DNA of 64,000 nt. It comes from Pseudomonadota bacterium. GTDB lineage: Bacteria > Myxococcota > Myxococcia > Myxococcales > Myxococcaceae. Below the pieces are notes generated by a model. That model was given only the letters and a program-made list of their open reading frames with translations, was not told where the DNA came from and made no database searches. The stretch lies in NCBI GenBank assembly GCA_023426545.1, contig JAFAAN010000034.1, forward strand, positions 8,786 through 72,785, in the 5' to 3' direction. Positions 44,111 to 52,046 of the stretch are shown here, piece after piece (the stretch's first letter is position 1; each line of letters begins with the position of its first letter). The position numbers and the translations under genes are program-made.

Positions 44111-44444
44111 TCGAACCTCACTCGCTGCGGATGGACGGCTCCCCCCTATGCAGGATGCCGGCGACAGGAATCGTCACTGGGTCAACGATTGGTCGTCAAC
44201 GGCATATCCTCACTTTTATTGCTAATCTTTTAATCCAGATTGGCGAGAATGTTTGCTCTGTGCTGGAGGCCCACTGCGTCACATGGGGCTGGGGCGGCCG
44301 GTGCTTGGGGGGCCGACGATGGGGGGCCGGGCCGGCAGGGAAGCAGGTCAGCCGCCCGCCCGAGGCCCCGTCCGTTGGGAGCGGATCCGCCCCGGCGAGA
44401 CTAGTTGCCCGGGGCACGTCCCTCCTCTAAGAGACTCGATAGAT
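44111..44444. other. 334-base divergent intergenic region between susC and leuS
   Basis: No gene. The half next to susC contains an AT-rich island (about 44204-44256) that is exceptional here and probably holds the susC promoter, and two GTCAACG repeats (44181-44187 and 44195-44201, 14 bases apart). The half next to leuS is GC-rich (runs of GGGGCCGG type) and ends with AGAGACTCGATAG before the start codon. No T-box or leader peptide with leucine codons was found. Confidence 0.5.
44181..44201. repeat. Direct repeat GTCAACG x2 in the susC upstream region
   Basis: Two identical heptamers, 14 bases apart, 71-91 bases upstream of the susC start; a related CGTCAC follows. They could be binding sites for a regulator of the SusCD genes. 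No sigma/anti-sigma pair is adjacent. Confidence 0.35.
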
Positions 44445-46946
44445 ATGGCGATGAACGAGCGTTACGAGCCGCAGGCGATTGAAGGAAAGTGGCAGACCCG
44501 CTGGGACGAGGCGGGCATCTTCCGGGCGGGCAGCCGCCCCGGCGCACCCAAGAAGTACGTGCTCGAGATGCTGCCGTACCCCAGCGGGAAGATGCACATG
44601 GGGCATGTGCGCAACTACCTGCTTGGGGACGTGTACGCGCGCTACTTCCGGATGCGGGGCTTCGACGTGCTGCACCCCATGGGCTGGGATGCCTTCGGCC
44701 TGCCGGCTGAGAACGCGGCCATCAAGGACGGCGTTCACCCGGCGGTGCGCACGGCGGAGAACATCGCGTCCTTCAAGAAGGAAATCAAAAGCCTGGGGTA
44801 CTGCTACGACTGGGACCGCGAGGTCAACACCAGCGCTCCGGAGTACTACCGCTGGAACCAGTGGTTCTTCATCCAGATGCTGGAGCGCGGGCTCGTCTAT
44901 CGCCGCATGGGCAAGGTGAACTGGTGCACCGGCTGCCACACCGTCATCGCCAACGAGCAGGTGAAGGATGGCGTCTGCGAGCGGTGCGAGTCTCCCGTGG
45001 TGGACAAGGAGATGCCCGAGTGGGCGTTCCGCATCACCCGGTACTCGCAGGACCTGCTGGACGCGCTGGATACGCTCAAGGAGTGGCCCCACCGCATCGT
45101 CTCCGCGCAGCGGGACTGGATTGGCCGCTCGGAAGGTGCCGAGGCCGACTTCCGCGTGCAGGGGCATGACGCCTCGCTGCGCGTGTTCACCACCCGCATC
45201 GACACCATCTACGGCTGCACCTACGTGGTGCTGGCGCCGGACCACAAGCTGGTGGCCCAGGTGACGACGCCGGAGCGCCGCGCGGAGGTAGAGGCCTTCG
45301 CCAGGCGCATGGCGGCCCAGTCCAAGCGGGAGCGGCTGGGCGAGGGCACGGAGAAGGAGGGCGTCTTCACCGGCGCCTACGCGGAGAACCCCTTCACCGG
45401 GCAGGCCATCCCCATCTGGATCGCCAACTTCGTGCTGAGCGACTACGGCACCGGCGCGGTGATGAGCGTGCCCGCGCACGACGAGCGCGACTTCTCCTTC
45501 GCGCGCAAGTACGGCCTTCCCGTGAAGGTCGTTATCCAGCCCGCCTCCGGTGAGCGGCTGCCGGCAGGCGAGCAGCTGGAAGCGGCCTACACGGAATATG
45601 GCGTGCTGGACGACTCCGGCCCCTATACGGGCCAGACGTCCGAGCAGGCGCGCAAGGCCATGGCCGCGTCGCTGGAGAAGGACGGCAAGGGCGAGGCGAA
45701 GGTGACGTACCGCCAGAAGGACTGGGGCTTCAGCCGCCAGCGCTACTGGGGCACGCCCATCCCCATCGTCTATTGTGAGAAGTGCGACACGGCCCGTCAC
45801 GGCATCCCGGTGCCGGTGGACCAACTGCCTGTGCGCCTGCCGGAGATCGACGCCCACGAGGTGCTCACCGGCAAGGGCGAGCCGCCGCTGGCGAAGGTGG
45901 CCTCGTGGGTGAACACCACGTGCCCGAAGTGCGGCGGGCCTGCCCGGCGCGAGACGGAGACGATGGACACCTTCGTCGACTCCTGCTGGTACTTCGCGCG
46001 CTACGTGTCGCCGCACTATGACGCCGCGCCGTTCGACCCGAAGGAGGCCCAGCGCTTCCTGCCCGTGGACATCTACGTGGGCGGACCCGAGCACGCGGTG
46101 ATGCACCTGCTCTACTTCCGCTTCTGGACGCGGGTGATGAAGGCGCTGGGGCTGAGCCCGGTGGACGAGCCCGTCACGCGGCTCATCACCCAGGGCATCG
46201 TCAACGGTCCGGATGGCCGGAAGATGTCCAAGCGCTGGGGCAACGTGGTGGCGCCCGCCTCCATCGTCCAGAAGTACGGCGCGGACACGGCGCGGGCCTA
46301 CGTGCTGTTCGCCGGCCCGCCGGAGCGGGACTTCGACTGGTCCGACAAGCAGGTGGAAGGCGTGTTCCGCTTCCTCAAGCGCGTCTGGGCGCTGGCCGCG
46401 ACCCACCACGAGGCGGCGGCGGGCGCCACGTATGACGGCGTCTATGAGGGCAAGGCGCTGGAGATGCGCCGCGCCGCGCACAAGACGCTCAAGCGGGTGG
46501 GGGAGGCCATCGAGCGCCTGTCCTTCAACACGGCCATCGCCAGCATCATGGAGGGGCTGAACGCGCTCTCCGACCTGGGGGCGCCGGAGACGGCCGCGGA
46601 GAAGGCCGCCATGGCGGAGGCCGTGCGGCTGCTGGCGGTGGTGCTGACGCCTTTCGCGCCACACGTCGCGGACGAGATCGCCGAGGCCTACGGCAGCAAG
46701 GACTTCACCGTCGCCCAGGAGTGGCCGGCGTTCGATCCGGCGCTGGTGGTGGACGACGTCATCCCCTACGCCGTGCAGGTGAACGGCAAGCTGCGCGCGG
46801 AGATTCACGTGGCGGCGGACGCGGCGGAGGCGGACGTGCGCGCCGCCGCCGAGGCGGATGAGAAGGTCCAGGCGGCCCTGGCGGGCAAGACGCTGCGCAA
46901 GTTCGTCTTCGTCCCCAAGCGGCTCGTGAACTTCGTCGCGACCTGA
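44445..46946 (+). CDS. leuS: Leucyl-tRNA synthetase
   Basis: 833 residues, class I synthetase of bacterial type. HIGH motif appears as HMGH (PYPSGKMHMGHVRNY) and KMSKS as KMSKR (GRKMSKRWGNVV). The CP1 editing domain is present (FTTRIDTIYG ... GTGAVMSVPAHDERD). Start ATG 44445 (MAMNERYEP); a second ATG two codons on (44451) is equally possible. The longer open frame upstream (from 44253) has no homology. Confidence 0.95.
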   Translation: MAMNERYEPQAIEGKWQTRWDEAGIFRAGSRPGAPKKYVLEMLPYPSGKMHMGHVRNYLLGDVYARYFRMRGFDVLHPMGWDAFGLPAENAAIKDGVHPAVRTAENIASFKKEIKSLGYCYDWDREVNTSAPEYYRWNQWFFIQMLERGLVYRRMGKVNWCTGCHTVIANEQVKDGVCERCESPVVDKEMPEWAFRITRYSQDLLDALDTLKEWPHRIVSAQRDWIGRSEGAEADFRVQGHDASLRVFTTRIDTIYGCTYVVLAPDHKLVAQVTTPERRAEVEAFARRMAAQSKRERLGEGTEKEGVFTGAYAENPFTGQAIPIWIANFVLSDYGTGAVMSVPAHDERDFSFARKYGLPVKVVIQPASGERLPAGEQLEAAYTEYGVLDDSGPYTGQTSEQARKAMAASLEKDGKGEAKVTYRQKDWGFSRQRYWGTPIPIVYCEKCDTARHGIPVPVDQLPVRLPEIDAHEVLTGKGEPPLAKVASWVNTTCPKCGGPARRETETMDTFVDSCWYFARYVSPHYDAAPFDPKEAQRFLPVDIYVGGPEHAVMHLLYFRFWTRVMKALGLSPVDEPVTRLITQGIVNGPDGRKMSKRWGNVVAPASIVQKYGADTARAYVLFAGPPERDFDWSDKQVEGVFRFLKRVWALAATHHEAAAGATYDGVYEGKALEMRRAAHKTLKRVGEAIERLSFNTAIASIMEGLNALSDLGAPETAAEKAAMAEAVRLLAVVLTPFAPHVADEIAEAYGSKDFTVAQEWPAFDPALVVDDVIPYAVQVNGKLRAEIHVAADAAEADVRAAAEADEKVQAALAGKTLRKFVFVPKRLVNFVAT

Positions 46947-46979
46947 GCGGGGACCTGGGTGCCGGCCGAGGTCCTTGTC

Positions 46980-47510
46980 ATGTGTGATGCCTGTGGGCAG
47001 CCCCAACCGGCGGGCCGCCCGCGGTGCATTGCCTGCGAGGCCCCGCTGCCGGAAGCGCCGTTGCCTGGAGGCGCTGCACCGGCGCAGCCCTTCTTCGCTG
47101 CGAATCTGGGCGGGGGGCGCATGCTCTTCGGCGAGGGGACGCGGCTGTTGTACCAGCCGCACCCCTCGGTGGGAGTCCCCCCGGTGGAGCTGGACTCGCT
47201 GCGGGAGGTCCGGCTGGAGTCGCGCTTCTTCCGCGAGGCCCTGGCCCTGACGGCCTTCGCCCTCCTGGCCCTGGTGGCCCCGTCGCTCGTGCTCAGGCTG
47301 TTCGCCTTCGGCATGGCGGCGCTGGGGGGCCTGCTGGCCGTGACGTGCCGCTCGCACGCGCTCGTGCTGGCGCCGCGGCAGGGGCCGGTGATCCGCTGGC
47401 CCCTGGGGCTGGCGCGGCGGGGCTCGCCCCGGGACTCACAGCTGCTGGCCGCCTGGACGTCGCTGGCGGAGGCGCTGCGTGTCCGCGGCGTCTCTGTCCC
47501 CCGCGCTTGA
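46980..47510 (+). CDS. Zinc-ribbon membrane protein, unknown function
   Basis: About 176 residues: an N-terminal zinc ribbon with two CxxC pairs (CDACGQP and CIACEAP), then a PH-like beta segment (about 35-75), and two hydrophobic helices (about 80-120). No family name is certain. I start at ATG 46980 (MCDACG); GTG 46959 would add seven residues. It lies between leuS and lptE on the same strand, which is a conserved spot for envelope genes. Confidence 0.6.
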   Translation: MCDACGQPQPAGRPRCIACEAPLPEAPLPGGAAPAQPFFAANLGGGRMLFGEGTRLLYQPHPSVGVPPVELDSLREVRLESRFFREALALTAFALLALVAPSLVLRLFAFGMAALGGLLAVTCRSHALVLAPRQGPVIRWPLGLARRGSPRDSQLLAAWTSLAEALRVRGVSVPRA

Positions 47511-47534
47511 CGGGGGGATCCGGCCGGGTAGGGT
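47507..47534 (+). promoter_or_regulatory. Promoter for a leaderless lptE mRNA
   Basis: TTGACG (47507-47512), 16 bases, TAGGGT (47529-47534), then 7 bases to the ATG of lptE. This is the clearest example in the window of a -35/-10 pair set to start transcription at the start codon. Confidence 0.55.
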
Positions 47535-47541
47535 GCCGCGC

Positions 47542-48057
47542 ATGTCGCGACCCTGCGCAGTCGTAACGCGGCGCCTCCGGACGGGCATGGTGCTGGGAAT
47601 GTGGGTGGCCACTGGGGTGGGGTGCGGCTATCGCCTGACGCCCCGGGGAGACGGCTTGCCGGAGGGCGTGACGTCGCTGTGCGCGCCCGTCTTCACCAAC
47701 GAGACATCCGAGCCCACGCTGGAGGCCGTCTTCACGCGCTTCCTCCGGCAGGAGCTGATCCGCGTGGGACGGCTGTCCGGCAGCGCGGCCTGCAACGCAC
47801 GCATGGAGGGGACGGTGCTGGCGGTGGCGAGCTCGCCCACCATCATCGCCAACTACTTCCGCGTCTTCGCCCAGGCGAGGCTCCGCGTGGTGAAGGACGG
47901 GCAGGTCCTCACGGAGACGGTGGTCTCCGGTACCGAGGACTACCTGCTGGGAAGTGGAGACGTCCTGGAGGCGGAGGCGAACCGGCAGGTCGCGCTCGAG
48001 CGCCTCGCGGAGGTCTTGATGCGGGATGGGTACGATCGGCTGGCCGGCGCCTGGTGA
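47542..48057 (+). CDS. lptE: LPS-assembly lipoprotein LptE
   Basis: 171 residues. Lipoprotein signal ending in GVGCGYRL; the residues GYxLxxxGxxLPEG after the cysteine and the VFTNETSEPTLEAVFTRFLRQELI segment are typical of LptE. LptE plugs the LptD barrel that inserts lipopolysaccharide in the outer membrane. The C-terminal 40 residues resemble the family (ALERLAEVLMRDGYDRL). ATG 47542 was chosen; the frame opens earlier inside the preceding gene. Confidence 0.82.
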   Translation: MSRPCAVVTRRLRTGMVLGMWVATGVGCGYRLTPRGDGLPEGVTSLCAPVFTNETSEPTLEAVFTRFLRQELIRVGRLSGSAACNARMEGTVLAVASSPTIIANYFRVFAQARLRVVKDGQVLTETVVSGTEDYLLGSGDVLEAEANRQVALERLAEVLMRDGYDRLAGAW

Positions 48058-48073
48058 GGAGGCCAGAGCCTCC
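48058..48073 (+). terminator. Hairpin directly after lptE
   Basis: GGAGGC-caga-GCCTCC begins right after the lptE stop codon: six base pairs with a four-base loop. It is the first of two hairpins in the convergent gap. Confidence 0.4.
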
Positions 48074-48099
48074 TCCCGGCAGCCTGCACGGATGAGTCA

Positions 48100-48118
48100 G
48101 GGGCCCGCGAAGGGCCCC
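48100..48118. terminator. Hairpin between convergent lptE and rpsT
   Basis: GGGGCCC-gcgaa-GGGCCCC: seven GC pairs with a five-base loop, 10 bases beyond the rpsT stop on the minus strand. It can serve both genes. Confidence 0.55.
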
Positions 48119-48128
48119 GGGACTTCAA

Positions 48129-48404
48129 TCAGGCCTGGGCGCGGGTGGCCTTGGAGGCGGCCCGGGCGAGGCGGGAGATGCGGCGGGAAGCGGTGCGCTT
48201 GTGCAGCACGCCCTTGGAGGCGGCCTTGTCCAGCGCCTTGGCGGCCGACTTGATGGCGTCCGTCATCTTCGCCCCATCCTTGGTGCCGAGCGCCTCGCGG
48301 GCGGACTTCACGGCGGTCTTCACGTCACCGCGGACGGTGAGGTTGCGCGCGCGGCGCTTGAGGGACTGACGGTGACGCTTCTCTGCGGACTTGGTGTTGG
48401 CCAA
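48129..48404 (-). CDS. rpsT: 30S ribosomal protein S20
   Basis: 91 residues, highly basic: MANTKSAEKRHRQSLKRRAR and the C-terminal GVLHKRTASRRISRLARAAS are diagnostic. The start codon is TTG at 48404 with GGAGA 8 bases upstream. A UUG start is known for rpsT of Escherichia coli, where it takes part in autoregulation. Confidence 0.95.
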   Translation of the reverse strand: MANTKSAEKRHRQSLKRRARNLTVRGDVKTAVKSAREALGTKDGAKMTDAIKSAAKALDKAASKGVLHKRTASRRISRLARAASKATRAQA

Positions 48405-48455
48405 GAGAAATCTCCAGCGGTAATGGCAGGCTAAAAGAGGGGCCGTCCTTACTGC

Positions 48456-48472
48456 GACGCCTCGCAGGCGTC
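48456..48472. repeat. Dyad upstream of rpsT
   Basis: GACGCCT-cgc-AGGCGTC is a perfect 7-base dyad 52-68 bases before rpsT and 72-88 bases after the mazG stop. On the minus strand TTGACG overlaps its edge, so it may be an operator at the rpsT promoter; otherwise it is the mazG terminator. Confidence 0.4.
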
Positions 48473-48543
48473 AAGGCGGGTGTGGGCCTCCAGCCGGGAT
48501 TTCCGGACTCTGGATGCCGCGCCGAGCGCACCTGCGAGGAGAA

Positions 48544-49734
48544 TCACTCTACCGAAGACGCATATTCCCACGCCAGCCCGGAGGGGTCCTGGAAGGTGAG
48601 GCGCCCGGCCTGGTGTTGGATCAGCCGCCCCCCCGGAATCTCCCCCAGGATGCCCCGGAGCCGCTCCACCGCGGCGGGGGCGGGGGCCTCCAAGGTCAGG
48701 ATCAGCCCGGAGGCCGGGGGACTCGCCTCATGGAAGACGAGCCGCAGGCCCCCCTCCTCATAGACGGCCTGATCCGCTGCCGAGGCCCGCGGCCGGGTCC
48801 ACCCCAGCCGGGAGGCCAGGGCATCCCAGAAGGCGCGCTGCGCGGGCAGGTCCGCCACCGCCAGCCGCAGGGTGGTGACGGGGGCGCGAGGCAGCCAGGA
48901 AGGGGGCGGTAGGGCCTTCTCCGTGGCCTTGGCCCCCTGCCAGTGGCGCTCCAGGTGCTCCAGGGTGGCGTCGCCCAGGGCCACGCCCTCGGCGCGCAGG
49001 GCGGATTCGATGTGCTGGAAGCGGGCGGTGAAGCGCCGGATGGCCATGCGCAGCGCGTCCTCGGCCGGGGCGCCGACGAAGCGCGCGAGGTTGGCGAGCG
49101 AGAAGAGCACGTCACCCAGCTCGTGCTCGATGGCGTCCCGGTCGTTGGCGGCGATGGCCTCGTCGAGCTCGCCCAGCTCCTCCGCCAGCTTCGCGCGCAC
49201 GCCGGCGACATCCGGCCAGTCGAAGCCGATGCGGCTGGCCTTCTCGGTGAGCCGCTCGGCCCGCATCAGCGCCGGCGCCGCCACGGGGACGCCGTCCAGC
49301 ACCGAGCCCTCCCGGCCCGTCTTGCGCTTCTTCTCCGCGGCCTTCAGCTTGGCCCAGTTGTCCAGCACCTGCTCGGCGCCATGCATGGGCTGGCCGCCGC
49401 CGAAGACATGTGGGTGGCGGCTGACCAGCTTGTCGCCGATCGCCTTGGCCACGTCCGCCAGGGTGAACTCTCCCAGCTCCATCGCGAGCTGCGCGTGGAA
49501 GACAATCTGGAAAAGCAGGTCTCCGAGCTCCTCACAGAAGGTCTTCCAGGAGCCGCCGTAGGCCACCCGGTCCATCTCCTCCAGGACCTCGAAGGCCTCT
49601 TCCAGGAGGTAGGGGCGCAGCGAGCGCAGGTCCTGCTCGCGATCCCACGGACAGCCGCCTTCGGCGCGCAGCTTCCGCATGATGTCGACCAGCCGCTCCA
49701 GCTCTGCCCCGGGGTTCAGCGTCGTGTCCGCCAT
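48544..49734 (-). CDS. mazG: MazG nucleotide pyrophosphohydrolase fused to a C-terminal VOC (glyoxalase-like) domain
   Basis: 396 residues. The first 265 are a complete two-domain MazG (EGGCPWDREQDLRSLRPYLLEEAFEV, GDLLFQIVFHAQLA, then EKARIGFDWPDV-like and ELGDVLFSLANLARF). MazG hydrolyses NTPs to NMPs and PPi. Residues about 275-396 add a VOC/glyoxalase fold (APVTTLRLAVADLPAQRAFWDALASR ... FQDPSGLAWEY), which normal MazG lacks. ATG 49734; longer frames to 49875 are not homologous. Confidence 0.88.
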   Translation of the reverse strand: MADTTLNPGAELERLVDIMRKLRAEGGCPWDREQDLRSLRPYLLEEAFEVLEEMDRVAYGGSWKTFCEELGDLLFQIVFHAQLAMELGEFTLADVAKAIGDKLVSRHPHVFGGGQPMHGAEQVLDNWAKLKAAEKKRKTGREGSVLDGVPVAAPALMRAERLTEKASRIGFDWPDVAGVRAKLAEELGELDEAIAANDRDAIEHELGDVLFSLANLARFVGAPAEDALRMAIRRFTARFQHIESALRAEGVALGDATLEHLERHWQGAKATEKALPPPSWLPRAPVTTLRLAVADLPAQRAFWDALASRLGWTRPRASAADQAVYEEGGLRLVFHEASPPASGLILTLEAPAPAAVERLRGILGEIPGGRLIQHQAGRLTFQDPSGLAWEYASSVE

Positions 49735-49833
49735 GCACGTTCCTGTAGCACGCACGGGTCCGGCGCTGTCCGGCAAACGCGGTAGGTGGGCTGCCGGACG
49801 GGCCTTCGTTTTCGCGGTTGGCCGCGGGTCGCC

Positions 49834-49839
49834 TATCAT
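49834..49839 (+). promoter_or_regulatory. Possible -10 element for a leaderless TPR/zinc-protein mRNA
   Basis: TATCAT ends 11 bases before ATG 49851; no Shine-Dalgarno sequence is present in between. It lies in the short divergent gap next to mazG. Confidence 0.4.
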
Positions 49840-49850
49840 CCACCCCCTGG

Positions 49851-52040
49851 ATGATCCGCCTCCCGCTTCTCGCACTCCTCCTCAGCGGCTTCACGCTCCT
49901 GGCTCCCGCCGCAGCGTCCGCGCAGCTCGAAGCCCCGATGCGCCTCCCGGAGGTGGATCCTGGCCCCATGGAGCCGGACCTGCGGGATGAGTCCATGGAT
50001 CCGCCAAGGGATGACGCCGCCTATGAGGACCCGCCCGAGGAGGACCTGCCCGCCGAGGATGCCTCCACGGACGCGGCGCGGGATGACGTCCCGGCGCTCA
50101 GGGGCAGTGCCCGCGGTGCGAGGAGCACGGAGCCTCCCGCGGTCCAAGCCCCTCCCGCCGAGGAGCCCGCCGTCATCACGCCCCGGCCCGTGACGCTGAG
50201 CCCCGTCCTCGCGCCCCGGGTGACGGATGCGGACCTGGAAGCCGTCTGGAATCGGTGGCGGCAGGCCCGGGCGACGAACGACCGGGATGCCGCGAGGACT
50301 GCCCTCTCGGAGCTGCGGACCCTGCGCGTCGAGCTGTCCGCTACCGACCTGGAGCCCCTGAGCGCGGGCTTCCTGCGCGAGGCCGCCGTGCGCCGCCGGG
50401 CAGGGGACATGGCCGGCGCGGTGCGGCTGGCCGAGGTGGCGGTGGAGCTCTCTCCGGGGCTGCCCTACGCGCGCTTCGAGCTCGCGGAGCTGCTCGCGCT
50501 GGAGAAGCCGGGCGATGTGCCCCGCTACCTGGGGCAGGTGCGCCAGGCGCTGACCACGCTGGCGCAGGATGCGCGGTATCGCCGGCCCGCGCTGGCGGAC
50601 CTGGGGGGGCTCGTCCTGATGGCGTGGGGGGCCACCGCGGTGGCGCTGATGGCCCTGCTCTTCCTGCGCAAGGTCCGCTATGCGCTGCATGACTTCCATC
50701 ACCTGCTGCCCCGCCTCGTGTCGAGGTGGCAGTCCGCGCTGCTGGGCGTGCTGCTCCTGAGCCTCCCGTGGGTGCTGGGGCTGGGCATCCTCCCGGCGCT
50801 GCTGCTGATGCTGGCGGTGGTCTCGCTGTACCTCTCCCGCACGGAGCGGGTGGTGGCCGCGGTGCTGGTGGCGGGCTTGGGCCTGCTGCCGCTGGCGGTG
50901 GGGCAGCTCGCACGGGCCACGTCCTTCGCCGGCACGCCAGCGGAGGATGTCTACCTCCTGGAGCGGGGAGGGCTCTCCGCCGAGGAGGCGCGCGCGCGGG
51001 TCCTGGCGCGGATGGAGGCGCGCACCGCGACCTTCGCCGAGGTCGTGTCGCTGGCGTACTTCGAATCGCGGCGGGGCCTCCTGGAGGAGGCCCGGACGCA
51101 CTACAAGGCGGCTTCGGTGCTGAAGAGCTCGGACGCCCGGCTCCTCACGCGCTTTGGCAACACCCTGGTCGCGCTGGGGGACCCGGATGGCGCGGCGCTG
51201 CTCTACGCGCAGGCGTCGCGCTCGGCGCCGGACCTGGCGGCCCCGCACTACAACCTGGCCCAGGTCGTCCGCCGCAGGGCGAAGACGCTGCCCGATTCGG
51301 AGGTGGGCAAGGAGCTGGACAAGGCCGCCACGGCGATGGCCGCCGCGCAGGCGCTGGACAACTCCCTGATTGCCCGCGAGCCACCTCCGGAGAGCCGTCT
51401 GCTCATGAACCTGCTGCTCCTGTCCCCGCCGCTGGGGGAGTCCGACTGGCTCCCGCTCGCGGACGGCGCCGAGGCGGGGCGTCAGGTGGAGGCGCAGCTC
51501 TCCCGGTGGCTGCTCCCAGGACTGGCGCCCGGGCTGGCCGCTTCGGTGGGCGCCGCGGGGCTGGCGGTGCTGCTGGCCCTGCTCGGCTTCGCGGGGGACC
51601 GCTTGAAGGCGGCCCGGGCATGTGAGCGCTGCGGCCGTCCGGTATGCGTGCGCTGCGACCCTGAGCTGGGCGTGGGCAGCAAGCAATGCGGTCAATGCGT
51701 CAACGTCTTCTCGCGCAGGGGGCTGGTGCCGCAGCAGCTCCGGGCGAGGAAGCAGCTCCAGGTGGACCGTCATCAGGCCTGGACGGGCCGGCTGACGTAC
51801 GCGCTGGGCGCGGTGCTGTCCGGTGCGGGCCACGTGGCGTCGGGCGTGCCTGTCCGCGGCGCCCTCTACACATTTGGCTTCCTCTTCGCGCTCGCCGCGG
51901 TGCTGCTCCACGAGGGGCTGGTGCGAGGGCCCTATGGAGAGGCGCCGCTGTACCTCAAGCTGGTGCCCTCGGCGCTGCTCCTGCTGGGCATCTACGTGCT
52001 GTCGCTGCGCGGTCTGCGCCGCCTGCGGCGGGGAGAGTGA
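49851..52040 (+). CDS. Large envelope protein with TPRs, membrane helices and a zinc-binding segment
   Basis: 729 residues. Signal peptide (1-24), acidic Pro/Glu/Asp-rich region to about 110, helical TPR-like stretch (about 130-250), membrane helices near 265-360, further TPRs (about 395-500: ARTHYKAASVLKSSDARLLTRFG), a helix near 565, a cysteine cluster (about 586-615: CERCGRPVCVRCDP ... CGQCVNVF), and three more helices. I recognise the pattern from myxobacteria but no named family. The next gene starts 6 bases later, so the two act together. Confidence 0.7.
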   Translation: MIRLPLLALLLSGFTLLAPAAASAQLEAPMRLPEVDPGPMEPDLRDESMDPPRDDAAYEDPPEEDLPAEDASTDAARDDVPALRGSARGARSTEPPAVQAPPAEEPAVITPRPVTLSPVLAPRVTDADLEAVWNRWRQARATNDRDAARTALSELRTLRVELSATDLEPLSAGFLREAAVRRRAGDMAGAVRLAEVAVELSPGLPYARFELAELLALEKPGDVPRYLGQVRQALTTLAQDARYRRPALADLGGLVLMAWGATAVALMALLFLRKVRYALHDFHHLLPRLVSRWQSALLGVLLLSLPWVLGLGILPALLLMLAVVSLYLSRTERVVAAVLVAGLGLLPLAVGQLARATSFAGTPAEDVYLLERGGLSAEEARARVLARMEARTATFAEVVSLAYFESRRGLLEEARTHYKAASVLKSSDARLLTRFGNTLVALGDPDGAALLYAQASRSAPDLAAPHYNLAQVVRRRAKTLPDSEVGKELDKAATAMAAAQALDNSLIAREPPPESRLLMNLLLLSPPLGESDWLPLADGAEAGRQVEAQLSRWLLPGLAPGLAASVGAAGLAVLLALLGFAGDRLKAARACERCGRPVCVRCDPELGVGSKQCGQCVNVFSRRGLVPQQLRARKQLQVDRHQAWTGRLTYALGAVLSGAGHVASGVPVRGALYTFGFLFALAAVLLHEGLVRGPYGEAPLYLKLVPSALLLLGIYVLSLRGLRRLRRGE

Positions 52041-52046
52041 GCGCCC

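Noticed and set aside
44253..44444. 64-codon extension of leuS, or a leader peptide/T-box
   Set aside because: No homology, no leucine-codon run and no T-box elements; LeuRS proteins begin near 44445.
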